DNA from: Clostridium luticellarii
Lineage (GTDB): Bacteria > Bacillota > Clostridia > Clostridiales > Clostridiaceae
NCBI RefSeq assembly: GCF_002995845.1
Contig: NZ_PVXP01000001.1
Coordinates: 1-64,000, forward strand
Length of the DNA stretch: 64,000 bases
Direction: 5' to 3'
Position 1 is the stretch's first letter, and each line of letters opens with the position of its first letter. A program made the translations under genes and the position numbers. Below are positions 36,601-45,974 of this stretch, piece after piece. Under the pieces are notes generated by a model. The model did not search any database. It was not told the origin of the DNA and saw only the letters and a program-made list of their open reading frames with translations.

Positions 36601-37554
36601 TTAATTGTCCTCTACCGGCACAGGCCAGGATGGTTCTCTGCCGCTTAGTACTTCATGTACGCCAATGGCAGAATGAAGAGACATCCTCTTTATGGCTTCC
36701 CTGGTGTGAGCTGCAGTATGAGGGGTTACAATAACATTGTCAAGTTTTAAAAGCGGATTATCCTTTGACGGAATTTCCCCGGCAAATACATCCACAGCAG
36801 CCCCTGCAATTTTTCCATTTATCAGGGCATCCACCAGAGCACTTTCATCCACTATTTCCCCTCTGGCCGTATTTACAAGAAAAGCCCCCGGCTTCATAAG
36901 CGAAATTTCTCTCCTGCCTATCATGTGTCTTGTGGATTCATTCAAAGGCACACTTAAACTTACAAAATCTGAATTTGAAAGAAGGTAATCAAGATTATCC
37001 GTAAGCTGAACACCTTCCATTTTACCAGATTCGATATGGCGTTTAAAACCTATCACCTTCATTTTAAATCCTCTGTAAGCCATAGAAGCCACAACATTTC
37101 CTATACGCCCCATGCCAACAATTCCAAGGACTTTTTCTCTGACATCCGATCCCAAAAAATTTCTTATACCAAAATTCCCATTTTTCAATTCTCTGTCATA
37201 GAGAAAAAATCTTTTAGCCAGAGCTACAATAAGGCCCATGGTGTACTCGGCTACTGAATCCTTGTTTGATTCAGGACCATAGGTAACTTGTATTCCTCTC
37301 TTTTTTGCAGCTTTTAAATCTACATTGTCAAATCCCACCCCGAACCTGGATATTACTTTTAATTTTGGAGCGGAATTTATTATATTTTCTGTAATAGACG
37401 CCATTCTCACCAATATTGCATCACAGTCCCTGACTTCTTTTACAAGAGTTTTTTCATCTATATCTGATGCCATCTTTATTCCATAACCGTATTTTCTGAG
37501 ATATTCTTTGCCCTCATCATCTATATCTTCAGTTATCAAAACTTTACAGCCCAT
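36601..37554 (-). CDS. D-2-hydroxyacid dehydrogenase (phosphoglycerate dehydrogenase-like)
   Basis: 317 residues. NAD-fold GIVGMGRIGN, the arginine in NTARGEIVD, glutamate in VFAGEIP and histidine in TPHTAAHT form the catalytic set. There is no C-terminal ACT domain, so it is a short-form enzyme; phosphoglycerate dehydrogenase or another 2-hydroxyacid dehydrogenase cannot be told apart. It lies 35 bp after the DAACS symporter gene on the same strand, suggesting joint use of an imported acid. Confidence 0.9.
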   Translation of the reverse strand: MGCKVLITEDIDDEGKEYLRKYGYGIKMASDIDEKTLVKEVRDCDAILVRMASITENIINSAPKLKVISRFGVGFDNVDLKAAKKRGIQVTYGPESNKDSVAEYTMGLIVALAKRFFLYDRELKNGNFGIRNFLGSDVREKVLGIVGMGRIGNVVASMAYRGFKMKVIGFKRHIESGKMEGVQLTDNLDYLLSNSDFVSLSVPLNESTRHMIGRREISLMKPGAFLVNTARGEIVDESALVDALINGKIAGAAVDVFAGEIPSKDNPLLKLDNVIVTPHTAAHTREAIKRMSLHSAIGVHEVLSGREPSWPVPVEDN

Positions 37555-37589
37555 ATTATACCCCCTTTAGAAAATTTACAATTCAAAAT

Positions 37590-38870
37590 TTATTTATGAC
37601 TTCCCGGGTTATCCTGGACTTTGACCGTGGACAAAAGCCACTGCTTCCCCTCCACAAGTCTGGATATCATCATGCTGGATACTGTATTCCCCGTAGAATT
37701 CAGTACAGTAGCCGGTGCATCTATTATAACACTTATAACTGCAATTATGGGAAGCAGTTCTGGCGGAAAATTATATATACTCAATATGAGCATTTCTCCA
37801 ATCATACCTCCGCTTGGAATAGCTGCCATAACAGCTCCCACTAAAAACGCTACAAAAATTATTGATAATATGGATGAAGGACTTGTCATATTCTTTCCAA
37901 AGAGCCCGAACAAAAAAGTAATCTTCATGACTCCGCCAATGACAGACCCATCTTTATGGATATTCGCTCCCATTGGAATTACAGTTTCCGCCACATCCTC
38001 CGGTACTCCCATTTTTTTCGTAAATTTCAGATTGACAGGAATGGTGGCCGCACTGGAACAGGTAGCCAGAGCTGTTATGGTAGGCATCATAGCATTTTTC
38101 CAGAATACACCTATAGCTCTCTTTCCGCCGGATAAGAAGGCATACAGGGTGAAAACACCAAAATAATAAACCAAAGCTATAATTATATATAAAATGAAGA
38201 CTCTCAAGTATCCTTGAAGTATCTGACTTCCAAGAGATCCCACCACTGCAGCAAAATAACAGCCAAGACCTATGGGAGCGTAGTACATAACTATATTCAC
38301 CATTTTCATAGTTACTTCTGAAGCTGCCGCCAGGAATTTTGCAACAGGTTCAGCTTTCTCTCCAAGCAGAGCTGTCGAAATTCCAAAGAGCACTGAAAAT
38401 ACTATGAGCTGAAGCATATTGCTTTTTGAAAGCAGAGATGAAAAATCTGAAACAGTAACAGTATTTACAAGCTGCTCTAAAATTCCGCCCTGCTTAACCT
38501 GCTGGGCTGCACCATTCCCATCAGCTACAATCTTTTTCAAGGTACTATAATCTATACCTTCAGCTGGATTTACCGCCAGAGCCCCTATGAATCCAATTAT
38601 AGAAGCCACAAGTGCTGTGAATATGAATACTAAAAATGTGCCGGCCATAATACTGCCCAGCCTCTTCATACCCTTCATATTGGCTATGGCAGAAGTTACA
38701 CTGAAAAACACCAGCGGTATTATTATCATAAACATGAGATTTAAAAATAAGTCCCCGAAAGGTTTTAACACTGCAGTTTTCGAACCTCCCAGTATGCCTA
38801 CAACAGCCCCCAGAACTATGGATCCAAGTAATAAAATGGTGAATTTATAGTTTTTCAAAATCCTTCTCAT
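37590..38870 (-). CDS. DAACS-family Na+-coupled dicarboxylate/amino-acid symporter
   Basis: 426 residues, eight helices plus two re-entrant loops as in GltPh/SstT. SSAATIPVNL is the serine-rich hairpin motif. The helix-8 region reads DAPATVLNSTGN, more like the Ser/Thr transporter SstT than the acidic-substrate form with its arginine, so a neutral amino acid may be the substrate. ATG 38870 follows GGGGG at good spacing. It heads an operon with the dehydrogenase; the AraC gene is divergent. Confidence 0.9.
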   Translation of the reverse strand: MRRILKNYKFTILLLGSIVLGAVVGILGGSKTAVLKPFGDLFLNLMFMIIIPLVFFSVTSAIANMKGMKRLGSIMAGTFLVFIFTALVASIIGFIGALAVNPAEGIDYSTLKKIVADGNGAAQQVKQGGILEQLVNTVTVSDFSSLLSKSNMLQLIVFSVLFGISTALLGEKAEPVAKFLAAASEVTMKMVNIVMYYAPIGLGCYFAAVVGSLGSQILQGYLRVFILYIIIALVYYFGVFTLYAFLSGGKRAIGVFWKNAMMPTITALATCSSAATIPVNLKFTKKMGVPEDVAETVIPMGANIHKDGSVIGGVMKITFLFGLFGKNMTSPSSILSIIFVAFLVGAVMAAIPSGGMIGEMLILSIYNFPPELLPIIAVISVIIDAPATVLNSTGNTVSSMMISRLVEGKQWLLSTVKVQDNPGSHK

Positions 38871-39025
38871 CAATAATTACCCCCTAAATTTGATTATACT
38901 ACGAAACTGAAATTCATATATTTTATTATATTCCAATTTTTTGCGATTTTTATTGTTAAAACTGCTTGAAACATTGCAAAAAATGCTGTAGCCTATAGTT
39001 AATAATAAATAAGGTGAGATAATCA

Positions 39026-39877
39026 ATGTTAGAAGATAAAAAGATTAAAAGAAAAAGGGGCTATCTTAACAATAATTTCAGAATATTTCATTTGAAGGAC
39101 AGAAAATCCATTGACTTTGAATTTCACTATCATGATTTCAACAAAATAGTAATTTTTATATCAGGCAGAACTACTTATCTCATAGAAGGCAATTCTTACA
39201 GTTTAAAACCCTGGGATATACTTCTTATAAATAATAGAGACATACACAGGGCCTTAATTGATCCTGATAAAACTTACGAGAGAATAATACTCTGGTCAAA
39301 CCCGGATTTTCTAATAAAGCACAATGACAGCTGCAACCTTCTAAGCTGCTTTGAACTGGCATCAAAACAGCGGTTCAACCTGCTCAGGCTGGAAGGACTT
39401 CCTCTTGAAACCATAAAAAGACTTCTATTTGACATGGAAGCTGCGCTTAAAAACAAAGATCTGGGCTATAAAGTACTTCTGGATTCCCTTTTTATACAGC
39501 TTATGGTCTATATGAACAGGCTATTTTTAAGTCAAAGGAATCTCAAAGAACTGTCTGATATTAAGTGTGATGAAAATATAGACAGTGTTTTAAACTATAT
39601 AAACAAAAATTTAAAGGTAAACCTGTCTATAGACAATATTGCCTCCCAATTTTATATGAGCAAGTACTACCTGATGCACAAATTCAGAAAACAAACAGGA
39701 TATACAATTCACAATTATATACTGCAGAAAAGACTTATCATGTCCAATTTATTGATAAAAAAAGGAAAGAGCATCATGGAAGCTTGTCTAGAATCAGGCT
39801 TCAACGATTACTCAAATTTTTCAAGGGCTTTTAAGAAAATGTTTGGTCTTTCTCCCAGGGAATATTATAAAAGTTAG
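39026..39877 (+). CDS. AraC-family regulator
   Basis: 283 residues. N-terminal cupin-like sensor (EFHYHDFNKIVIFISG, YSLKPWDILLINNRD) and two C-terminal helix-turn-helices (LSIDNIASQFYMSKYYLMHKF..., NDYSNFSRAFKKMFGLSPREYY). GGTGAG precedes the ATG. It is divergent from the DAACS-dehydrogenase operon and probably controls it. Confidence 0.93.
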   Translation: MLEDKKIKRKRGYLNNNFRIFHLKDRKSIDFEFHYHDFNKIVIFISGRTTYLIEGNSYSLKPWDILLINNRDIHRALIDPDKTYERIILWSNPDFLIKHNDSCNLLSCFELASKQRFNLLRLEGLPLETIKRLLFDMEAALKNKDLGYKVLLDSLFIQLMVYMNRLFLSQRNLKELSDIKCDENIDSVLNYINKNLKVNLSIDNIASQFYMSKYYLMHKFRKQTGYTIHNYILQKRLIMSNLLIKKGKSIMEACLESGFNDYSNFSRAFKKMFGLSPREYYKS

Positions 39878-39896
39878 ATACAGTTTCATTTATATA

Positions 39897-40553
39897 TCAA
39901 TTAATGGAAACAATCTGCTTAAACAGTTCTTCCACATTGTGAACAATATAAGCCGCACCTGCATTTTTCAGCTCTTCAACAGAGCCATAGCCATAAGCTA
40001 CACCTATGCAATCTACTCCATTTTGGGCAGCTCCCAGAGCATCATACCTTCTGTCACCTATCATGACTGCCTTATCAGTATCTTCAATGTCATGTTTATC
40101 TATGATATACTTGATTACCTCTCCCTTTTTACCTCTTGTCCCATCCAAACCGCTGCCCACAATATCATCAAAATATTCGCTTAAATTGAAATGATTCAAT
40201 ATCTTTTTTGCAAATACAGTGGGTTTTGAAGTTGCAACCATCAAACTCAAATTTAAATTTTTAAGTTTTTTCAGGAGGTTTTCAATATTTTCATATACTC
40301 TGTTTTGAAATATACCTTTTGTTTTAAAATTTTCTCTATAGTATTCCACTGCCTTAATTGCCTGTCCTTCATTAAAATTGTAATACTGCATAAATGAATC
40401 TTTCAATGGAGGACCTATGAAATTTTCCAATGAGTTCAAATTTTTTACTGAAATGTGATATTTTCTTAAAGCATACTGTACTGATTTCGTTATGCCTTCT
40501 TTGGAATCTGTAAGTGTTCCATCCAAATCAAATAATATATACTTGTATTTCAA
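39897..40553 (-). CDS. HAD-family phosphatase (phosphoglycolate phosphatase-like)
   Basis: 218 residues. FDLDGTLTDSKEGI, VATSKP and MIGDRRYDALGA give the HAD catalytic residues; the helical cap fits the PGP/5'-nucleotidase IA group. TTG start with a GGAAAG site upstream. Substrate unknown. Confidence 0.9.
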   Translation of the reverse strand: MKYKYILFDLDGTLTDSKEGITKSVQYALRKYHISVKNLNSLENFIGPPLKDSFMQYYNFNEGQAIKAVEYYRENFKTKGIFQNRVYENIENLLKKLKNLNLSLMVATSKPTVFAKKILNHFNLSEYFDDIVGSGLDGTRGKKGEVIKYIIDKHDIEDTDKAVMIGDRRYDALGAAQNGVDCIGVAYGYGSVEELKNAGAAYIVHNVEELFKQIVSIN

Positions 40554-40745
40554 TCTACTTTCTTCCTTTCTTCACAGCTTCAGATGTTTTACACATATAT
40601 GATAAGAATAGCAGCTGCTGTTTTCATATTTACACTATGTATTTTATCACATATAATTTTATGAATCCATTAGTTGACAACAATTCCATGTTTCAGTATC
40701 ATTCAATATAAAAGAATATTTTATATTGCAGAAAGGAGTCATGTT

Positions 40746-41309
40746 ATGGATGTCATTGAAAGAATAAACACAAGAAGAAGTTCCAGATCTTTTACAGACA
40801 AAGAAGTTGACCAGGATACGATTCATCAATTAATTACACTGGGGACAAAAGCTGCTACAGGCTCTTACGGTCAACCCTGGGCATTTATAGTTATAAAGGA
40901 TAAAAGTGAAATGCATTCCCTGTCTCAGGAAATAAAAAAATATTTGCTGGAAAACATAGAAGACTTTCCCTATTTCAAGCAATATGAGAACTGGCTTAAA
41001 AATGAGAAATTCGATGTTTTCTATGGTGCACCCTGTGTAATAGCAATTTACGGCAAAACCTCCTCCCATTGGTGTACTTATGATTGTTCTCTGGCCGCAG
41101 GAAACATAATGCTTGCCGCAAAAGAATTCGGACTTGGAACCTGCTGGATTGGATTTGCAGAATGTATATTCAATACCTGGAAGTTCAAGATAAAACACAA
41201 TGTGCCGGATTACTACAAGCTGGTAAGCACGTTGATAGTGGGATATCCAGATGAAAAACCTCAAAAGCCTCCAAAAAGAAAACCTGCAACTATTTTCTAT
41301 GAAAAATAG
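40746..41309 (+). CDS. Nitroreductase-family FMN protein
   Basis: 187 residues. RRSSRSFTDKEV at the start, GSYGQPWAFIVIKD and AKEFGLGTCWIGFAE are nitroreductase signatures. GAAAGGAG lies 7 nt before the ATG chosen; the longer frame upstream is not family-like. FMN-binding NAD(P)H oxidoreductase of unknown natural substrate. Confidence 0.92.
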   Translation: MDVIERINTRRSSRSFTDKEVDQDTIHQLITLGTKAATGSYGQPWAFIVIKDKSEMHSLSQEIKKYLLENIEDFPYFKQYENWLKNEKFDVFYGAPCVIAIYGKTSSHWCTYDCSLAAGNIMLAAKEFGLGTCWIGFAECIFNTWKFKIKHNVPDYYKLVSTLIVGYPDEKPQKPPKRKPATIFYEK

Positions 41310-41314
41310 ACAAA

Positions 41315-41358
41315 GGGGGACTGACCCCCTTACATTTTTTGTAATGGGGTCAGTCCCC
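41315..41358. repeat. GGGGACTGACCCC hairpin repeat between convergent genes
   Basis: Arms at 41316-41333 and 41341-41358 pair over 13 bp plus TTAC/GTAA with one mismatch, loop ATTTTTT. It lies between the convergent nitroreductase and P-II genes and can terminate both. Confidence 0.8.
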
Positions 41359-41365
41359 AAGTTTG

Positions 41366-41734
41366 TCAATCTTTATCTTCATATTGAAGGGCTTTCTTAC
41401 CCTCATCCCCAGTGCTTATACGTATAACATTCTCTACATTGTATACGAATATCTTTCCGTCACCCATCTCCCCGGTATGAAGCACTTTTTTGGCGGTTTC
41501 CACAACTTTATCTACCGGCACTTCACAAACCACTATCTCTATCTTAATTTTAGGCAGTAAATTGATATCCATGGTAAGTCCCCTATAGTACTCTTTATGA
41601 CCTTTCTGCATCCCGCAGCCAAGAACATTTGTCACAGTCATTCCCGAAATACCGATATCCCCAAGAGCTTTTTTCAATTCATCCAATTTCCCGCTAGAAG
41701 TAATAATATCAACTCTACTAAATTTGTCAGCCAT
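41366..41734 (-). CDS. P-II family nitrogen regulator (GlnK-type)
   Basis: About 122 residues. GKLDELKKALGDIGISGMTV, GHKEYYRG and KIFVYNVENVIRISTGDEG are P-II blocks. In the T-loop, the position that is the uridylylated tyrosine in enterobacterial GlnB/GlnK (YRGaeY) reads YRGLTM, so it is probably not uridylylated. ATG 41734 follows AAAGGAGG. It lies 88 bp after amt in one operon, so it likely gates the ammonium channel in response to 2-oxoglutarate and ATP/ADP. Confidence 0.93.
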   Translation of the reverse strand: MADKFSRVDIITSSGKLDELKKALGDIGISGMTVTNVLGCGMQKGHKEYYRGLTMDINLLPKIKIEIVVCEVPVDKVVETAKKVLHTGEMGDGKIFVYNVENVIRISTGDEGKKALQYEDKD

Positions 41735-41822
41735 TAATTTTACCTCCTTTAACATATAACTATTATGGTATAATTTTATAGTATTCTATTTCAAAAAACC
41801 AGTCACCTTAATATAAAAACAA

Positions 41823-43055
41823 TTAACTGTTTAATCCGCCATAACCCTGTTCACCATGTTCTGCAACATCAATTCCCGTTTCCTCAACTTTTTCACTTAC
41901 TCTTATACTTCCACTTACAGCACTGATTATTTTAACTATGATAAATGTAACCAATGCAGAATAAATTATAGTTGAAACAATGGCTGTAAGCTGAATCAAA
42001 ACCAGTTTCGGATCTCCATGTATCAAACCATTTGCACCAGCCGAATTTATACCTTTCCATGCAAATATTCCAGTGGCAATTCCTCCCCACATTCCACCAA
42101 CACCATGACATCCAAAAGCATCCAGAGCATCATCATATCCAAATTTGGTCTTTGCAAATGTAACAGCACTATAGCAGATGACTCCGCCTATAAGTCCAAT
42201 AAGTATTGATGCCAAAGGGCTTACAAAACCTGCTGCAGGTGTTATGGCTACAAGTCCTGCAAGTACACCACTGCCAACACCAAGAGAAGTTATTTTCTTT
42301 CTGTTTATATATTCACAAGTAGCCCAGCTTATGGCTGCAGCTGCTGCAGAAGTATTTGTAGTTATAAAGGCCGTTATTGTAACACTGCTTATACCCAGCG
42401 CACTTCCTGCATTAAAACCAAACCATCCAAACCAGAGTAATCCAACTCCAACACATGTAAGTGGAAGATTGCTGGGCTTGCCAACAGTTTTTCTTTTGCC
42501 AAGCATCACCGCCAGCACAAGGGCAGATACACCTGAACTTATGTGAACTACGTTACCACCTGCAAAATCCAGAGCTCCAAGAGTTTTAAGCCATCCGCCG
42601 TCTCCCCATACCCAATGGGCAATAGGATCATAAACAAAGGTTGACCACAGTATGAGAAATGCAATCCAGGGCAAAAATTTCATTCTTTCTGCCACAGCTC
42701 CTGATATAAGTGCAGGTGTTATAAGTGCAAACATCATCTGAAATATCATAAATGCCTCATGCGGAATAGTGGAAGCATAAGTAGGATTAGCTGCAAAACC
42801 CACATCCTTTAATCCGGCGAAATTAAATCCGCCCATAAATCCTCCGATATTTGTTCCGAAGGCTATTGTATACCCTATAAGCACCCATTGAATGGATACA
42901 ATTGCCATAGCTGAGTAGCTGTGAAGTGTACTATTCAAAGTGTTTTTTCCCCTTACCATACCACCATAAAATGAAGCCAATCCTGGAGTCATTACAAGTA
43001 CCAAAGCTGCACATATAAGTACAAATGTGGTATCTGATCCGCTTATTGCGTTCAT
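41823..43055 (-). CDS. amt: Ammonium transporter
   Basis: About 410 residues, 11 membrane helices. LVMTPGLASFYGGMVRGKN, HMSSG-like VHISSG and the FGCHGVGGMWGGIATGIFA block hold the two pore histidines. ATG 43055 follows GAGGAGG; the 10 extra codons upstream overlap it. Forms a trimer; followed by the P-II gene. Confidence 0.96.
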   Translation of the reverse strand: MNAISGSDTTFVLICAALVLVMTPGLASFYGGMVRGKNTLNSTLHSYSAMAIVSIQWVLIGYTIAFGTNIGGFMGGFNFAGLKDVGFAANPTYASTIPHEAFMIFQMMFALITPALISGAVAERMKFLPWIAFLILWSTFVYDPIAHWVWGDGGWLKTLGALDFAGGNVVHISSGVSALVLAVMLGKRKTVGKPSNLPLTCVGVGLLWFGWFGFNAGSALGISSVTITAFITTNTSAAAAAISWATCEYINRKKITSLGVGSGVLAGLVAITPAAGFVSPLASILIGLIGGVICYSAVTFAKTKFGYDDALDAFGCHGVGGMWGGIATGIFAWKGINSAGANGLIHGDPKLVLIQLTAIVSTIIYSALVTFIIVKIISAVSGSIRVSEKVEETGIDVAEHGEQGYGGLNS

Positions 43056-43285
43056 AAAAAATACCTCCTCAAATTTAAAATTCAATTAAAATATCATAAA
43101 CACATATCCCCGGGGTTTTAGAAAAACTTATTTATATAATACTAAGTTTTAATCAAATTATCAATAGCAATGTTAAAAAATTATTAAATTTATTATTTTT
43201 ATATTTTCACATTATCATATACATTTTTAGGCACAGCAACACATACAATCGTTTCCAAACCACTTTATTGAATCAAAAAAAGATT

Positions 43286-43328
43286 GGGGACTGACCCCCT
43301 TACATTTTTTGTAAGGGGGTCAGTCCCC
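43286..43328. repeat. GGGGACTGACCCC hairpin repeat upstream of amt
   Basis: Perfect 18-bp stem (43286-43303 with 43311-43328), loop ATTTTTT. It shares arm and loop with the copy at 41315-41358, so amt-glnK is flanked by two near-identical hairpins. It lies between the end of the small membrane-protein gene and the amt promoter; it may terminate the former. Confidence 0.85.
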
Positions 43329-43340
43329 CGTTTCATCGTT

Positions 43341-43793
43341 CTATATTTTTCCGGTAATTTTCAAAACAATTTGTGCAATCAAAGTTGCAAAAATGAAGGT
43401 TCCGGTATAGACAGTAATAGCTACCACCACTATCTTCCAGCTCAATTCTTTAAAAAGTTTTAAATCTTTTCCAAGAGATAATCCTGCAAAAGCCAGAACC
43501 GGTGTTGTAAGAGCAAGCATATTTATTTTATCCAAATACTGTTTATCCAGATAAGCACCATAGGGATTAAGAGGGCATGTAACTAAAACAGCTATTATGG
43601 ATACCCAAAATACCATGGGCAGATTGACGGGAATGACTTTCTTTATAATAATTCCAGCTAGCGTAATACCTATCAATATGAGCATTCCCACAAGTCCAAC
43701 CTTTAAAGGCACTTTATCATTTATAGTATTTCCAACAAGGGCAATTATTCCAACTGCCAATAAAATAACAGTTTCCTGAGCTAATTTTTTCAT
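43341..43793 (-). CDS. Small membrane protein paired with DUF3100 protein
   Basis: About 150 residues with four or five membrane helices; a conserved-looking AFAGLSLGKDLKLFKELSWK stretch lies before the last helix. I do not recognise a named family. Its ATG follows GAGAGGGGAAG and lies 1 nt after the stop of the DUF3100 gene, so the two are translated together. Its size and pairing suggest that it is the second half or subunit of a two-part transporter. Confidence 0.75.
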   Translation of the reverse strand: MKKLAQETVILLAVGIIALVGNTINDKVPLKVGLVGMLILIGITLAGIIIKKVIPVNLPMVFWVSIIAVLVTCPLNPYGAYLDKQYLDKINMLALTTPVLAFAGLSLGKDLKLFKELSWKIVVVAITVYTGTFIFATLIAQIVLKITGKI

Positions 43794-43794
43794 C

Positions 43795-44598
43795 TTATGC
43801 TTCCCCTCTCTTTTTTCTATTTCTGCCAATTCTAGGCTGCAGCCAGTCATATAACTTATTTGCAACTGGTAAAGAGACAAACAAGGTGAAATATATTCCT
43901 ATTATGGTAGTCAGCAAATTGGAAGCTGCTGAAAAGCTTGCTATCTCCTTGGCTTCCGACGGGAATACAGCTGCAATGGCACCTGAAGCTGCAGCCATCA
44001 TGCTTCCTGATCCTACGCCTGAACCCATTGCCAGGGCCAGAGGATTAAATATTTTAAGAGATCCCATATAACCTGCAAGAAGTCCAATATAAGCTGCACC
44101 AAACAGTGTCCCACAGATATATATTCCCATAACTCCACGACCTTCAGGAGAATCCATACCATATTTTTCTGAAATAATAGCAATATTCGGCTCTCGATCT
44201 ATTGAAAAAGTAGCACCTACGGCTTCACGGCCAAGTCCTAATAAAATGGCAATCGGAAGTCCCAGAACCACAGTTCCCAGAAAATGGCCAAGTTCCTGGA
44301 AGCACAGCGCCCAGCCTGACTCAACCAGTGCAACAATAGAAGGTCCCATAGTAGCACCTATTTTAGCCACAAACAGTATTACAGCAATTCCCATAATTTC
44401 ATTGGACAAGCTCATCTCCTTATCGGAAATCAGTTTTAATTTGGGCAAACTTATAATAAGTCCCATGACCAGCGCAAAAAGCATGGGCAAAAACACCAGA
44501 TATCCCGGTCCAACTTTGATTTTTTTTTCGCCGATAAGCTCGGATATTATAACCAGTATAAAAGCCAATATAAAAATTTTAATATATTTTTTTATCAT
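43795..44598 (-). CDS. DUF3100 membrane protein, putative transporter subunit
   Basis: 267 residues, about seven membrane helices. The opening (ISELIGEKKIKVGPGYLVFLPMLFALVMG) and GSGVGSGSMMAAASGAIAAVFP match DUF3100 proteins. The start overlaps the M20 peptidase stop as ATGA. Context argues for transport of the peptidase's substrate or product, by analogy with AbgT next to AbgAB; this is inference. Confidence 0.8.
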   Translation of the reverse strand: MIKKYIKIFILAFILVIISELIGEKKIKVGPGYLVFLPMLFALVMGLIISLPKLKLISDKEMSLSNEIMGIAVILFVAKIGATMGPSIVALVESGWALCFQELGHFLGTVVLGLPIAILLGLGREAVGATFSIDREPNIAIISEKYGMDSPEGRGVMGIYICGTLFGAAYIGLLAGYMGSLKIFNPLALAMGSGVGSGSMMAAASGAIAAVFPSEAKEIASFSAASNLLTTIIGIYFTLFVSLPVANKLYDWLQPRIGRNRKKRGEA

Positions 44599-45932
44599 TT
44601 TTCACTTTCTCCCGTCACTTTGTTAAATTCATTCAATATCTTTAAGTATTCAGATTTAGACAATTTAGGTTTGAAATTTTTAACTATATCATTTCCTTTT
44701 TCCGCACTGTTGACAAGCAAATCAATTATCGTCATAGCAAATAACTTAGCAGGAAGAACACATGCTGCATAATAATCTTCCACATTAAAATCTTTCGCAT
44801 GAAGACTGCCGCTGACTCCTCCTATATAAGGATGTATGCTCGGTATCAATTGAGATACATCACCCATGTCTGTAGACGCAAAAAAATGTCCCCCCTCTAA
44901 TACATTACCTGCTGGCAAAAGTGCACTGCAGTTGTCTTTATACATGCCACCTAATACACTGGAACATTCAAGAGGCAAATATCCGGGTATGGTTTTGATA
45001 ATAGTTTTCGCACCCACTGCATCTCCCCCGGCTTCAAGCGCCCTGTCAACTTTTTTGTTGGTCTCTACCATGGCCTCTATGGTCTTTGCACGGACGTAGC
45101 TTTCAATTCTGACATCGTCTGGAATGCTGTTCACCACATCTCCACCCTTTGTGATTATAGGATGAAATCTTACGTAATCTTCATCTTTAAAAGTCTCCCT
45201 AAGGGCATTTACACCCATGAGTCCAATAATTGCAGCATTTAATGCATTTACTCCCTGCTCCGGTGCTTCTGCAGCATGAGCTGCCTTTCCTAGATATTGT
45301 ATAGTTTTTGCCAAAAATCCATTACTGGATTCTCCTATCAATACAGTAGGCTCAGGAGAATTTTTCATGGAATGCATCATCATTGCTATATCTACATCAT
45401 CAAATTCACCTTGATATATAAGCTCCTGTTTTCCACCTAAGAAATGAATTTTTCCCTGCTGCATGAGTTCCTGTCTGTAAGCAAATTCAATACATTCTTC
45501 TGAAGGCACCGCCATAAAAGTCACATTTCCATCCAATTTCTGAGAAATTCCGGATAATTTCAGTCCCAAAGCAGCACCAATTAAAGCTCCCAGCTGCAGA
45601 TGATGTCCACAGGTATGAGCAGCTCCCGTTTCAGGATCCGCATTTTTGTTTCCTCTGCATATAACTGCATCCAGCTCTCCAAGTACAGCCACATTTATGC
45701 CATCGCAATTATCCTTCAATTTTGCCTTTACTCCAGTGATAGCTAGTCTATCTCTATACTTCAGCCCTATTTCATCGAAGATATTTTTCACTTTTTGTGA
45801 AGTCTTCTTTTCTTTAAATCCAAGCTCCGGTTCTCTTTCCACAGATTTTGAAAAGTTTATTATCTTTTCAGAGTTGTCATCAATTGTACTGCATACCAGC
45901 TGTTTTAATTTCTTGATTTCCTCAGTATCCAT
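44595..45932 (-). CDS. M20-family amidohydrolase (AbgB-like)
   Basis: 445 residues. GAAHTCGHHLQLGALIGAA, PSEECIEFAYRQELM and SSTDMGDVSQLIPSIHPYIG stretches hold the likely metal-binding and catalytic positions of the AbgB/peptidase M20 group, which cleaves aminobenzoyl-glutamate or related amides. GGAGG precedes the ATG. It heads a tight three-gene operon with two membrane proteins. Confidence 0.92.
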   Translation of the reverse strand: MDTEEIKKLKQLVCSTIDDNSEKIINFSKSVEREPELGFKEKKTSQKVKNIFDEIGLKYRDRLAITGVKAKLKDNCDGINVAVLGELDAVICRGNKNADPETGAAHTCGHHLQLGALIGAALGLKLSGISQKLDGNVTFMAVPSEECIEFAYRQELMQQGKIHFLGGKQELIYQGEFDDVDIAMMMHSMKNSPEPTVLIGESSNGFLAKTIQYLGKAAHAAEAPEQGVNALNAAIIGLMGVNALRETFKDEDYVRFHPIITKGGDVVNSIPDDVRIESYVRAKTIEAMVETNKKVDRALEAGGDAVGAKTIIKTIPGYLPLECSSVLGGMYKDNCSALLPAGNVLEGGHFFASTDMGDVSQLIPSIHPYIGGVSGSLHAKDFNVEDYYAACVLPAKLFAMTIIDLLVNSAEKGNDIVKNFKPKLSKSEYLKILNEFNKVTGESEK

Positions 45933-45974
45933 ATATACCTCCTAAGTTTATTTAAATTTATCCGAACGCTACCA

